A stretch of 64,000 bases of DNA from Kiritimatiellales bacterium (GTDB taxonomy: Bacteria > Verrucomicrobiota > Kiritimatiellia > Kiritimatiellales > Tichowtungiaceae), in contig JBBADV010000002.1 of assembly GCA_041656295.1 (NCBI GenBank), positions 186,001-250,000 of the forward strand, read 5' to 3'. The notes beneath the pieces were generated by a model, which saw only the letters and a list, made by a program, of their open reading frames with translations, was not told where the DNA came from and searched no databases. Shown here one piece after another: positions 33,774 to 41,923 of the stretch. The position numbers were made by a program, and so were the translations under genes. Within the stretch, counting starts at the first letter, position 1. Every line of letters starts with the position of its first letter.

Positions 33774-35357
33774 ATGCTCAAAGTAGTAAAAAATAAACTG
33801 GCCGCAACAGTTAGCCGGAAGAAAAAAGAGGTTTTGATCAATATTGAACCCCTTGAAACACGTGTTGCAGTGCTGGATGAAGGTAAACTGGATCATTTTC
33901 ATATTGAACGTTCAGAAGAAAACCGGCTCGTTGGCAGCGTCTTCAAAGGCAAAGTTCAAAACCTTGAAGACGGGCTTCAGGCAGCATTTATTGATATCGG
34001 CATGGCAAAAAATGCGTTCATCCATTACTGGGATATGATCCCTGAAGATGCAGTGCGGCTTGAAGAACAGGAAGGGCGTGCCAGCAACCGCAAACGCCGG
34101 AAATTTGCACAGGGTGAAATGGCAAAAAAATTTCCGATCGGTTCTGAAATTGTCGTGCAGGTCACGAAAGACGCCATTGGCACCAAAGGGCCTCGCGTTA
34201 CAGCTAATCTCAGTGTGCCGGGACGCTATCTGGTCATGATGCCCGGCACGAGCCTGAAAGGGATTTCGAAGAAAATCGGCGACAGCAAAGAGAGAACACG
34301 CCTGAAAAGAATCCTGACGCGTCTGCCGATTCCGAACGGCATCGGAATCATCGTTCGCACCGCCGGTTCCGGCACACGCAAAACCGGTTTTGTGCGCGAT
34401 GCCCGCACGCTGTTTGAAATCTGGAAGGAAATCGACACCGGTATGCGCGAAAAGCCGGCACCGTGCTGTTTATATCAGGAGCCCAATCTGGCGGAGCGCG
34501 TCGTGCGTGATTATCTCACCGAAGATATCGACCGCGTTTATATCGACAACCGCGATGCGTACGAAATGATCCGTAAAATGATCGCCAGGTATTCACGCCG
34601 TGCGCGCAACTGGGTACAGCTCTACGGCGGTGAAGAGCCGATCTTTGACTACTTCGATGCGGAAAAACAAATCGAATCCGTTTTCCGGCGTAAAGTCTGG
34701 ATGAAGTCCGGCGCATATTTAATTTTTGATGAAACTGAAGCACTGGTGGCGGTCGACGTAAACACCGGACGGCACAAAGGCGGAAAAAATGCGGAAGAAT
34801 CGATCCTCGCCGTTAACACCGAAGCCGCGCAGGAGATTGCGCGCCAGCTCCGGTTGCGTAACATCGGCGGACTCGTGGTCATCGACTTCATCGACATGAA
34901 AAGAAAACGCGATCAGGCTGCCGTTTACAAAACACTCAAAGACGCATTGCACGCCGACCGGGCACGCACCAACGTACTGCCGATTTCACAACTCGGACTG
35001 CTCGAAATGACGCGTCAGCGGTTTGAAGAGAGCATCTATACCTCAACTTATGTAAACTGCGAATACTGTCGCGGGCGCGGACGCGTCAAATCCGCACTCG
35101 CCATGAGTGTCGAGCTGCAGCGCCGCTTATCCGCAGCATTACGCAAAGACCGCAAGGGGCTTCATTCCATGAAAGTCGCTGTTAATCCCAAAGTTCTCGA
35201 ACGTCTGCGCCGTGAAGACGAAGAAGCGCTTGTCGACATGGAAAAGAAATTCAACGGACACCTTACATTTGTATCCGATCCGTCATTCCACATGGAAGAG
35301 TTCACCATCACCAACGATCAGACGAATCAGGTCGTTTATTCCAGTATTGAAAATTAA
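33774..35357 (+). CDS. rng: Ribonuclease G/E family endoribonuclease
   Basis: The protein has 527 residues. The S1 RNA-binding domain starts VFKGKVQNLEDGLQAAFIDI (about 60-80) and carries a basic insert near 103-110. The catalytic core includes ALVAVDVNTGRHKGG and VVIDFIDMKRKRDQ, with the two magnesium-binding Asp, and a zinc-link CEYCRGRG near 428. There is no long C-terminal scaffold, which points to RNase G or a short RNase E. It processes rRNA and mRNA. It lies 21 bp after rodA with GAGGAGGG before the ATG. The link of rng to the mre genes is also known in enterobacteria. Confidence 0.93.
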   Translation: MLKVVKNKLAATVSRKKKEVLINIEPLETRVAVLDEGKLDHFHIERSEENRLVGSVFKGKVQNLEDGLQAAFIDIGMAKNAFIHYWDMIPEDAVRLEEQEGRASNRKRRKFAQGEMAKKFPIGSEIVVQVTKDAIGTKGPRVTANLSVPGRYLVMMPGTSLKGISKKIGDSKERTRLKRILTRLPIPNGIGIIVRTAGSGTRKTGFVRDARTLFEIWKEIDTGMREKPAPCCLYQEPNLAERVVRDYLTEDIDRVYIDNRDAYEMIRKMIARYSRRARNWVQLYGGEEPIFDYFDAEKQIESVFRRKVWMKSGAYLIFDETEALVAVDVNTGRHKGGKNAEESILAVNTEAAQEIARQLRLRNIGGLVVIDFIDMKRKRDQAAVYKTLKDALHADRARTNVLPISQLGLLEMTRQRFEESIYTSTYVNCEYCRGRGRVKSALAMSVELQRRLSAALRKDRKGLHSMKVAVNPKVLERLRREDEEALVDMEKKFNGHLTFVSDPSFHMEEFTITNDQTNQVVYSSIEN

Positions 35358-35477
35358 ACTGCGGCCAGCGGTAATCGAAGGGAAGATGTGCGGACAGAAT
35401 CCATACGGCAGATGATGCGGAAGACAGCGCGATGATATTTCTTTTAACGGGCAGCCGGTAACTGCTAACGTTTTCCC

Positions 35478-36041
35478 ATGCTCATTCGCGAGACAGCCGT
35501 AACCGTTCTGGATTTCGAAACCACCGGCGCGGTGCCGGGGTTCGACAATGAACCGTGGCAGATTGGACTGGTTGTATTGCGCGCTGGAAAAATTGATCCG
35601 GCGTCGCTGTTTGAAACACTGATTTGCGTCGATGCAAACCGCCCGTTTAACGCCTATGCGCCGGGCAAACATCATGCCCTGCGCGATGCAATAGCCGGCG
35701 CACCGCCGGCATGCACCGTCTGGAAAAATATTGAGCCGCTGCTCGCCGGTCCGCTGGCGGCGCATAATGTTGCAGTGGAAAAAAAGTTTTTAAGGAAAAT
35801 GGCGCCGCTGCATCCGTACGGGCCGTGGATCGACACCTTAAAACTCGCGCGCCGCGCATGGCCCAAAGCGCCGTCGCACACGCTGGGCGATTTAGTCGCC
35901 GGATTAAATTTAGAGCCGCGCATCCGCGAATTTTGTCCGAACCATTCCGCGCACGACGCACTGTATGACGCCGTCGCCTGCGCCGCACTGCTGGAGTTTT
36001 TATTGCAGCAAAACGGCTGGGAAGATTTGGAAATAATGTAG
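35478..36041 (+). CDS. DEDDh 3'-5' exonuclease
   Basis: This 187-residue DnaQ-like exonuclease has motif I VLDFETTGAVPG (Asp, Glu), motif II GPLAAHNVAVEKKFL and motif III NHSAHDALYDA (His, Asp), all five catalytic residues being present. Such short proteins act as epsilon-like proofreading subunits or as RNase T-like trimming enzymes; which one cannot be told. It follows rng by 120 bp. The ribosome site is poor. It is the last chromosomal gene before the cassette at 36061. Confidence 0.88.
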   Translation: MLIRETAVTVLDFETTGAVPGFDNEPWQIGLVVLRAGKIDPASLFETLICVDANRPFNAYAPGKHHALRDAIAGAPPACTVWKNIEPLLAGPLAAHNVAVEKKFLRKMAPLHPYGPWIDTLKLARRAWPKAPSHTLGDLVAGLNLEPRIREFCPNHSAHDALYDAVACAALLEFLLQQNGWEDLEIM

Positions 36042-36060
36042 GAAAGAAAAAATCCTGTTC

Positions 36061-36104
36061 ATCCTGTAAATCCCGTTAAAAAATTCCTGTTCGTTCGTGG
36101 ACAG
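36061..36104 (+). repeat. Left direct repeat of the methylase cassette
   Basis: ATCCTGTAAATCCCGTTAAA and the bases to GTTCGTTCGTGGACAG recur at 38869-38911 with a few changes and one gap. The pair brackets the methylase/HNH module. It runs into a palindrome GGACAGGCA/TGCCTGTCC at 36099-36119. Confidence 0.65.
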
Positions 36105-36270
36105 GCATCCTGCCTGTCCTGCATTGAAAACACTTTGAGAATTACGCATAGACACAAATAAGAGTGAATAGTACTCTTTTTCAGTAATTTTAAATAACGC
36201 AGGGAGTTGTTAACTAAATAGATTCAAATAAAAATTAATTTTAAAAATTTGCGTAGCTGAAAGCTGCTGT

Positions 36271-36371
36271 CCCCTCAGAATTTCCACAATTAGAACGACA
36301 GCGTTTCCATACGCGCCCCTTGGGGCGTGTTGGCAAACGTTCGTTCAAGGCATGTGGAAATGCCCGAGGGG
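36271..36371 (+). ncRNA. Candidate structured RNA, long stepped hairpin
   Basis: Successive complementary segments nest in order: CCCCTC with GAGGGG, TTTCCACA with TGTGGAAA, GAACG with CGTTC, CGTTT with AAACG, and ACGCGCCCC with GGGGCGTGT (one G-U), closed by a tiny loop. Internal loops between the first steps are about four to six bases. The whole spans about 100 nt and is followed at once by an intrinsic terminator, as for a small RNA or a leader. No known RNA family is recognised. Which strand is used and whether it works as RNA or DNA is unknown. Confidence 0.45.
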
Positions 36372-36400
36372 AGCGTGAACTGACACGCTCCTTTTTTTTT
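36370..36400 (+). terminator. Intrinsic terminator
   Basis: GGAGCGTG pairs perfectly with CACGCTCC around AACTGA and is followed by nine T. It ends any transcript entering from the long hairpin, before the methylase gene. Its first two bases also pair in the base of the long hairpin. Confidence 0.85.
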
Positions 36401-36437
36401 GGCATTTCAACAAACTGAACGACACCAGACATCGGCC

Positions 36438-36462
36438 AAGGCTCGCGTAACCAAGGAGCCTT
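36438..36462 (+). promoter_or_regulatory. Hairpin over the methylase ribosome site
   Basis: AAGGCTC (36438-36444) is a perfect complement of GAGCCTT (36456-36462). The second arm overlaps the AAGGAG ribosome site of the GTG start at 36467, so translation of the methylase may be kept low. Confidence 0.45.
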
Positions 36463-36466
36463 TGCC

Positions 36467-37573
36467 GTGTCAAAAAAATCGGGACGGGGCGGAGCTCATT
36501 CCTCTGCAAGGGATGGACGCCTGCCGAAATCGAGAAACAGCGTCTTGCAACATGCAAAACGCGCCAAAAAGGATGAATTTTATACGCAGCTGGTTGATAT
36601 TGAAAACGAGCTGCGCCATTACCGGAAGCATTTTAAGGGACGTGTTGTCTATTGTAATTGCGACGATCCCTGCGAAAGCAAGTTTGTTGAATATTTTGTC
36701 CGTAACTTTAATGCGCTGGGATTGAAGGAACTGATTGCCACATCGTTCACCGGTTCGCCCATCAGCGGCACCGCGTTTCAACTCGATTTTTTAGAAAATA
36801 CTGAAGCGCCGGTTATTAGCGCCGGCGAAGCGCATTATCTGCGCCTCAAAAAGGTGAACGACAAAGACATTGATGACATCGGTGATTTTCCGGCGCTGTT
36901 TAAAAAACGGCTCTATAAAATCGGCAAGCTGAAAGAGAACGGCGATTTTCGTTCACCGGAATGTATTGCGCTTTTAAAAGAAGCAGACATTGTGGTGACC
37001 AATCCGCCGTTTTCCTTGTTCCGCGAATATGTTGCACAACTCGTTGAGTACCGGAAATTTTTTTTAATTATCGGCAATAAGAATGCCATTACCTATAAAG
37101 ATATTTTTGGGTTGATAAAAAACAACAAACTGTGGACGGGATATCGGAGTTTTTCCGGCGGCATGTGGTTTGTTTCTGATTATGAAGGGAAATACGAAAA
37201 AACTGTAAATGGTATTAAAGTTATCAATGTCCCGGCAATTTGGCTTACCAATCTTGACCATTCTAAACGTCATGAGCAGCTCCAGCTTTATAAAAATTAT
37301 ACTACTGAAGCCTATCCGAGATACGATAATTATGACGCAATCGAAGTGTCGAAAACTGCCGAAATACCTTGTGATTATGATGGTGCGATGGGTGTACCGA
37401 TTACGTTTTTAGATAAATACAATCCCGAACAATTTGAAATTCTTGGCGCGACGGAAAGTGAGGGGAAAGGGTTTTCATACGGTTTGTGGAAGGGTGGAGT
37501 TGCGCAAGCAACGGTACATGGCGCGAAAGTGTATAAACGGTTATTCATTCAGCGAAAGGACGGCACGCAATGA
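36467..37573 (+). CDS. EcoRI-family adenine-specific DNA methyltransferase
   Basis: The protein has 368 residues; the GTG start at 36467 follows AAGGAGCC. It matches the EcoRI methylase family: an N-terminal basic region, KKDEFYTQLVDIENEL, the AdoMet-site-like VYCNCDDPCESKF (61-73), and the catalytic NPPF at 179-182 (VVTNPPFSLF) that marks N6-adenine methylases. RLFIQRK near the end also fits. The neighbouring gene starts within its last four bases and encodes a DUF262-HNH protein, so the two form one module, probably methylase plus nuclease. The target sequence is unknown. The DNA is more A+T-rich than that of the flanking genes by eye. Confidence 0.9.
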   Translation: MSKKSGRGGAHSSARDGRLPKSRNSVLQHAKRAKKDEFYTQLVDIENELRHYRKHFKGRVVYCNCDDPCESKFVEYFVRNFNALGLKELIATSFTGSPISGTAFQLDFLENTEAPVISAGEAHYLRLKKVNDKDIDDIGDFPALFKKRLYKIGKLKENGDFRSPECIALLKEADIVVTNPPFSLFREYVAQLVEYRKFFLIIGNKNAITYKDIFGLIKNNKLWTGYRSFSGGMWFVSDYEGKYEKTVNGIKVINVPAIWLTNLDHSKRHEQLQLYKNYTTEAYPRYDNYDAIEVSKTAEIPCDYDGAMGVPITFLDKYNPEQFEILGATESEGKGFSYGLWKGGVAQATVHGAKVYKRLFIQRKDGTQ

Positions 37574-38667
37574 AGATTGAACTTCACAATGTAAAAATCC
37601 GCGATCTGGTTGACGGATTTCAAGACGATGGCGAAAGTGGTGTGGTCGGTTACCGCGGCCAGCTTAATATCCGTCCCGCTTATCAGCGTGAATTTATCTA
37701 TAAAGATAAACAGCGCGATGAAGTGATTCGCACGGTGCGCAAAAATTTTCCATTGAATACAATGTACTGGGTGGAAAATGACGCGGACGGTTTTGAGTTG
37801 ATGGATGGACAGCAGCGGACGATTTCACTCTGCCAATACGTGAACGGCGATTTTTCGGTGGATTTCGGCGACGGTAATCCGCTTGGATTTCATAATCTCA
37901 CCGCCGATATACGGGAGCAAATTTTGGATTATGAATTGTCCGTTTATTTTTGTGCCGGCACTGATTCGGAACGGCTTGACTGGTTCCGCATCATTAATAT
38001 CGCGGGTGAAAAGCTGACGGATCAGGAGCTGCGCAACGCGATCTACACCGGCCCATGGCTCGCTGATGCAAAACGGTGGTTCAGTAAAACCGGCTGTCCG
38101 GCCGCCGGAATCGGCGATCAATATCTCACCGGCTCTCCGATTCGTCAGGATTATCTTGAAACCGTATTGAAATGGATTTCCGGCGGTGAAGTTAAAAAGT
38201 ATATGGCGGCGCATCAACACGATGCGGATGCGGATGAACTCTGGCAGTATTTTCGGTCGGTGATTTCATGGGTTGAGCGGATTTTTCCGGAGTATCGCAA
38301 AATTATGAAAGGGCTGCCCTGGGGTGAGTTTTTTAATAAATTCAAGAATGTTGTGTTTAATGCCAATATCCTGGAAGCTGAAATTAAAAAACTGCTGGCG
38401 GACGATGATGTCACCAGTAAAAAAGGTATTTATGAATATCTGCTCACAAGGGACGAACGGCATTTGAATATCCGCGCATTTACCGACAGTCAAAAGCAGA
38501 CCGCCTATCAAAAGCAAAGCGGTAAATGCAGGGCATGCAAAAAACAATTTGCCATTGAAGAGATGGAGGGCGATCACATTACGCCGTGGAGTGAGGGCGG
38601 AAAAACAGACCCCGCAAACCTGCAAATGCTGTGCAAAGAGTGTAACCGCAAGAAAGGCGCGAAATAA
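37570..38667 (+). CDS. DUF262 and HNH endonuclease domain protein
   Basis: The protein has 365 residues. The DUF262 (ParB-like) half contains RPAYQREFIYKD (35-46) and DGQQR (79-83), the NTPase/nuclease signature shared with GmrS/GmrD-type and other DUF262 defence proteins. The C-terminal 49 residues are an HNH nuclease with zinc cysteines: CRACKK, GDHITPWSEGGKTD and LCKECNRKKG. The start overlaps the methylase stop by four bases (ATGA), so translation is coupled. It is probably the cutting or sensing component of a defence module, restrained or complemented by the methylase. A plain restriction-modification pair and a modification-dependent nuclease are both possible. Confidence 0.88.
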   Translation: MKIELHNVKIRDLVDGFQDDGESGVVGYRGQLNIRPAYQREFIYKDKQRDEVIRTVRKNFPLNTMYWVENDADGFELMDGQQRTISLCQYVNGDFSVDFGDGNPLGFHNLTADIREQILDYELSVYFCAGTDSERLDWFRIINIAGEKLTDQELRNAIYTGPWLADAKRWFSKTGCPAAGIGDQYLTGSPIRQDYLETVLKWISGGEVKKYMAAHQHDADADELWQYFRSVISWVERIFPEYRKIMKGLPWGEFFNKFKNVVFNANILEAEIKKLLADDDVTSKKGIYEYLLTRDERHLNIRAFTDSQKQTAYQKQSGKCRACKKQFAIEEMEGDHITPWSEGGKTDPANLQMLCKECNRKKGAK

Positions 38668-38868
38668 TACAGGACAGGTAACGCATGCAGAGTTAACTCA
38701 GACAGGATAAACCGGATGAGAGCAATTCCCGTTCAATTTGTTGCATTCATTATTGCGCGCCCACCGGACGCGCCTGCAAAATATTGGATCATAAATTGTA
38801 GCCGCAGGCGATGACTGCGGTTTTAACGCGACAAATTAAAACGAAACGGCTCTAAAAAACCAAAAGGT

Positions 38869-38911
38869 ATCCTGTAAATCCCGTCAAAAAATCCCGTTCA
38901 TTCGTGGACAG
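38869..38911 (+). repeat. Right direct repeat of the methylase cassette
   Basis: The copy of 36061-36104: ATCCTGTAAATCCCGTCAAA then GTTCATTCGTGGACAG. It lies 201 bp after the HNH stop and 14 bp before the 3' end of the next, convergent gene. Confidence 0.65.
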
Positions 38912-38925
38912 ACGGGAAACTTATC

Positions 38926-39309
38926 CTACGTTGTTCTGGTTTGCCGTTCCATGCCTTTCAGCGCAGCGCCGGAGTTTTTCAGATCGCGATCAATGGCGCG
39001 GCGCACGGCGCCGGAATCGAGCTTGCGCCTGCCGGTTAAAAATTTTTCGAGCTGTCCGGCAATTAAATCGGCGTGCAGATGCACAGAATTCATGGCTGCG
39101 AGTTTGCGGATATTCTGTTCGATTTTTCCGGCGTCAGACTGCCGGTGAACCCGCCCGGCAACGTCGGCATTAAAGGTTTGCATGCCGGTTGCGAGTTGAA
39201 AAAATCGCGGCGGCGCAGCGGTAAGAATTTTTTCAAGCGCCGGCGTTTGGCGAATTGTTCCACACCATTTTACCACCGGAACTCTTTCCGGCGTTTTTTT
39301 GGTGTTCAC
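38926..39309 (-). CDS. Hypothetical protein
   Basis: This 127-residue protein begins at a GTG (39309). The translation VPVVKWCGTIRQTPALEKIL onward shows no recognised domain, signal peptide or membrane helix. It is rich in Lys, Arg and helical segments (GKIEQNIRKLAAMNS, QLEKFLTGRRKL). The codon choice matches neighbouring real genes, and the opposite strand has no credible gene. It converges with the methylase cassette and diverges from the esterase at 39475. The function is unknown. Confidence 0.55.
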   Translation of the reverse strand: MNTKKTPERVPVVKWCGTIRQTPALEKILTAAPPRFFQLATGMQTFNADVAGRVHRQSDAGKIEQNIRKLAAMNSVHLHADLIAGQLEKFLTGRRKLDSGAVRRAIDRDLKNSGAALKGMERQTRTT

Positions 39310-39474
39310 AGTCTATCTGTTGAGCGCATCTAAATTTTTTCCATGTTGCACCGGCGTTGCAACTGATCTAATAATTCCCGTTTTAACGAAAGATATGTGT
39401 GGAGTTTTTACCCGGTTTTGAACGGCCGGAAACTTTTAATATATGGACTTTCGACACAACAGTAAGGAGAACGT

Positions 39475-40440
39475 ATGCCGTTGACATTTGATATGCCGCT
39501 GGAAAAACTGCGTGAGTATCAAGGAATTAATCCGCGCCCAGCGGATTTCGATCAATATTGGGACGCCGCGCTGGCCGAAATGAACGCCGTCGATCCGCAG
39601 ATTGAAATTATTCCCGATCCTGATTTTCAAACACCGTTCGCAACCTGTTCGCATCTGTGGTTTACCGGCGTCGGCGGCGCGCGTATTCACGCCAATTTAA
39701 TTCAGCCGAAAAACGCGCCGGGAAAACATCCGGCGGTACTGCATTTTCACGGTTATTCCGGAAATTGCGGTGACTGGACTGACAAACTCGGTTATGCCGC
39801 CGCCGGTTTTACCGTCGCCGCGCTTGACTGCCGCGGGCAGGGCGGGCTCTCCGAAGATTCCGGCGCCGTAAAAGGAACCACTATGAGCGGACAAATTATT
39901 CGCGGACTCGATGATTCGCCGGAAAAACTGTTGTTCCGGCAGATCTTTCTCGACACCGCCCAGCTCGCAAAAATTGTGATGGCCATGCCGGACGTTGATG
40001 AAAAACGCGTCGGCGCATCCGGCGGCAGTCAGGGCGGCGCACTCACACTCGCCTGCGCCGCGCTCGAGCCGCGCATTAAACGTGCGGCACCGATATTTCC
40101 ATTCCTTTCCGATTATCTCCGCGTCTGGCAGATGGATCAGGCAAAAGAGGCGTATGAAGAGCTCAAAACATTTTTCCGCCGGCACGATCCGACGCATGCC
40201 CGCGCAGCAGAGCTGTTCACCAGACTCGGTTATATCGACATTCAAAACTTCGCGCCGCGCATCAAAGCACACGTTATGATGGGCACCGGATTAATGGACA
40301 CCATTTGTCCGCCGTCCACCCAGTTTGCCGCTTATAATAAAATCACCGCTCAAAAAGAAATGGTTATTTATCCTGACTTCGGCCACGAAAATCTGCCGGG
40401 ATTTTCGGATAAGACATTTCAATTTATGCTGGGGTTGTAA
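39475..40440 (+). CDS. Acetyl xylan esterase family (CE7) deacetylase
   Basis: This 321-residue alpha/beta hydrolase is of carbohydrate esterase family 7. The N-terminal PLEKLREYQGINPRP and DFDQYWDAAL fit the family start. DCRGQGGLS is the oxyanion-region motif, GGSQGG has the nucleophile Ser185, Asp275 is in GLMDTICPPS and His304 in FGHENLPG. These positions nearly match the characterised CE7 triad. CE7 enzymes remove acetyl groups from xylo-oligosaccharides and cephalosporin C in the cytoplasm. No signal peptide is seen. AAGGAGA precedes the ATG. Confidence 0.93.
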   Translation: MPLTFDMPLEKLREYQGINPRPADFDQYWDAALAEMNAVDPQIEIIPDPDFQTPFATCSHLWFTGVGGARIHANLIQPKNAPGKHPAVLHFHGYSGNCGDWTDKLGYAAAGFTVAALDCRGQGGLSEDSGAVKGTTMSGQIIRGLDDSPEKLLFRQIFLDTAQLAKIVMAMPDVDEKRVGASGGSQGGALTLACAALEPRIKRAAPIFPFLSDYLRVWQMDQAKEAYEELKTFFRRHDPTHARAAELFTRLGYIDIQNFAPRIKAHVMMGTGLMDTICPPSTQFAAYNKITAQKEMVIYPDFGHENLPGFSDKTFQFMLGL

Positions 40441-40487
40441 ATTTATTGTTTGGAGTTCAAGGTTCAGATTTAAAAACAGGAGCGAGA

Positions 40488-41021
40488 GTGTCAGGTAACG
40501 TTACAATCTTTGGAAATCCGGTGTTGCGAACAAAAGCGGTACCGGTGGGGGCGGTGACCGATGAACTCCGTGAGCTTGCGGAGCACATGCTGAAGATCAT
40601 GTACGCCGCGCAGGGAGTCGGGCTGGCCGCGGAACAGATCGGCCGGACGGAATCCATTTTTGTGATCGATATTCCGGCGGACGGTATAAAGGACAATCCC
40701 GGTGTGCAGATGCCGCTGATTGCAATTAATCCGGAAATTATCGGCATGTCCGATGAAACTGCGGTCGCAGAAGAGGGCTGTTTGAGTTTCCCGAAACTGT
40801 ATGTGCCGGTACGCCGTCCGGCGGACGTTGTTTTGCGGTATACTGACCAGAACGGTCAGTCGCAGGTTGTGAGTGCGAAAGGGCTGCTCGCGCGTGCCAT
40901 TCAGCACGAGAATGATCATTTGAACGGTGTACTTCTCGTTGACCACATGACCGCCGCAGAAAAAATACAACACATGCTGCTGCTCAGAAAACTCAAGCGT
41001 CAGAGCAAAGGGAACGCATGA
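40488..41021 (+). CDS. def: Peptide deformylase
   Basis: The protein has 177 residues from the GTG at 40488, chosen because AGGAG lies just before it and the family start (TIFGNPVLRTKA) follows; an upstream in-frame start at 40446 would add unusual residues. The three metal motifs are present: GVGLAAEQIG, EEGCLSFP with the Cys ligand, and QHENDHLNG with the two His. It removes the formyl group from new proteins. Its stop overlaps the ATG of the transporter gene. Confidence 0.95.
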   Translation: MSGNVTIFGNPVLRTKAVPVGAVTDELRELAEHMLKIMYAAQGVGLAAEQIGRTESIFVIDIPADGIKDNPGVQMPLIAINPEIIGMSDETAVAEEGCLSFPKLYVPVRRPADVVLRYTDQNGQSQVVSAKGLLARAIQHENDHLNGVLLVDHMTAAEKIQHMLLLRKLKRQSKGNA

Positions 41022-41914
41022 AGCTGCGCGGATTGCTGGCGCTGCTCGCGGGAATGACGCTGTTCAGTACGATTGAGGTTGCGTCGAAAATAATGCAGAA
41101 ACGCGGGGCGATCGCCGGGAATTCTCCGCTTTGGATCGCCACGCTTCGTTTTCTTATCACCGGCGTCATTCTCCTGCTGCCTTCAGTACACATGCTGCGC
41201 CGGCGCAGCATAAAACCGGCACGCAGTGATGTCATCGTTCTTGCCGGACTTGGATTGATCGGCGTAACGGTCATGTCGGGATTTTTTCATCTTGCGATTC
41301 TGTATCTGCCCGCGAATGCAGCGGCGCTGGTGTTCAGTTGTAACCCGGTGTTTGTGGTAATTTTTGCGGCGCTGATTCTGAACGAAAAAATGACATTGCA
41401 AAAAACCGGCGCCGCACTGTTGTGTATCATTGGAACCGGTGTGCTGGCCATCGGTAAAACGGCCGGGATCTCGCCGCGCGGGATTATGTTAATGATTATT
41501 GCGCTCGCGGCCTTTGCGGTATACACCGTGCTGTTTAAAAAAGTGACGCCACGGTACGGCGCACTGCCGATCGCCGGTCTCGCCGCACTTGCCGGCGGAA
41601 TTTTTTTAATTCCGGTTGCACTCGGATTCGAAGGATTCCCGCTGTTTTTCTTCGGCACAGCCGATTGGGTTGGGATTCTTTATCTCGCGCTCGCCGGAAC
41701 GGCGCTCGCCTATTTTCTATTTATTTACGGGATCGGGCAGGTTGAGGCCGGTATCGGTGCAATGTCGTTTTTTCTAAAGCCGTTTCTCGCCGCACTGTTT
41801 GCGCGGCTGCTGCTCGGCGAAAATTTAACGCCGCCGATGCTCGCCGGCGGCACATTTATTCTGGCCGGCATGGCGGCGGCGCTGAGGAAGAAAAAATCTG
41901 CTAAATTTGACTGA
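41018..41914 (+). CDS. EamA/DMT-family membrane transporter
   Basis: This 298-residue protein has about ten membrane helices in two EamA repeats (about 5-140 and 150-290). Typical elements are FHLAILYLPANAAALVFSCN in the first repeat and YLALAGTALAYFLFIYGIGQ in the second. Family members export or import small metabolites such as amino acids or nucleosides; the substrate here is unknown. It is coupled to def through an ATGA overlap. Confidence 0.9.
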   Translation: MKLRGLLALLAGMTLFSTIEVASKIMQKRGAIAGNSPLWIATLRFLITGVILLLPSVHMLRRRSIKPARSDVIVLAGLGLIGVTVMSGFFHLAILYLPANAAALVFSCNPVFVVIFAALILNEKMTLQKTGAALLCIIGTGVLAIGKTAGISPRGIMLMIIALAAFAVYTVLFKKVTPRYGALPIAGLAALAGGIFLIPVALGFEGFPLFFFGTADWVGILYLALAGTALAYFLFIYGIGQVEAGIGAMSFFLKPFLAALFARLLLGENLTPPMLAGGTFILAGMAAALRKKKSAKFD

Positions 41915-41923
41915 CCCGTCTGA

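Noticed and set aside
36311..36346. Integron attC site in the hairpin before the methylase
   Set aside because: The conserved attC core ends are absent and no integron integrase is near; the folding is a simple nested hairpin.
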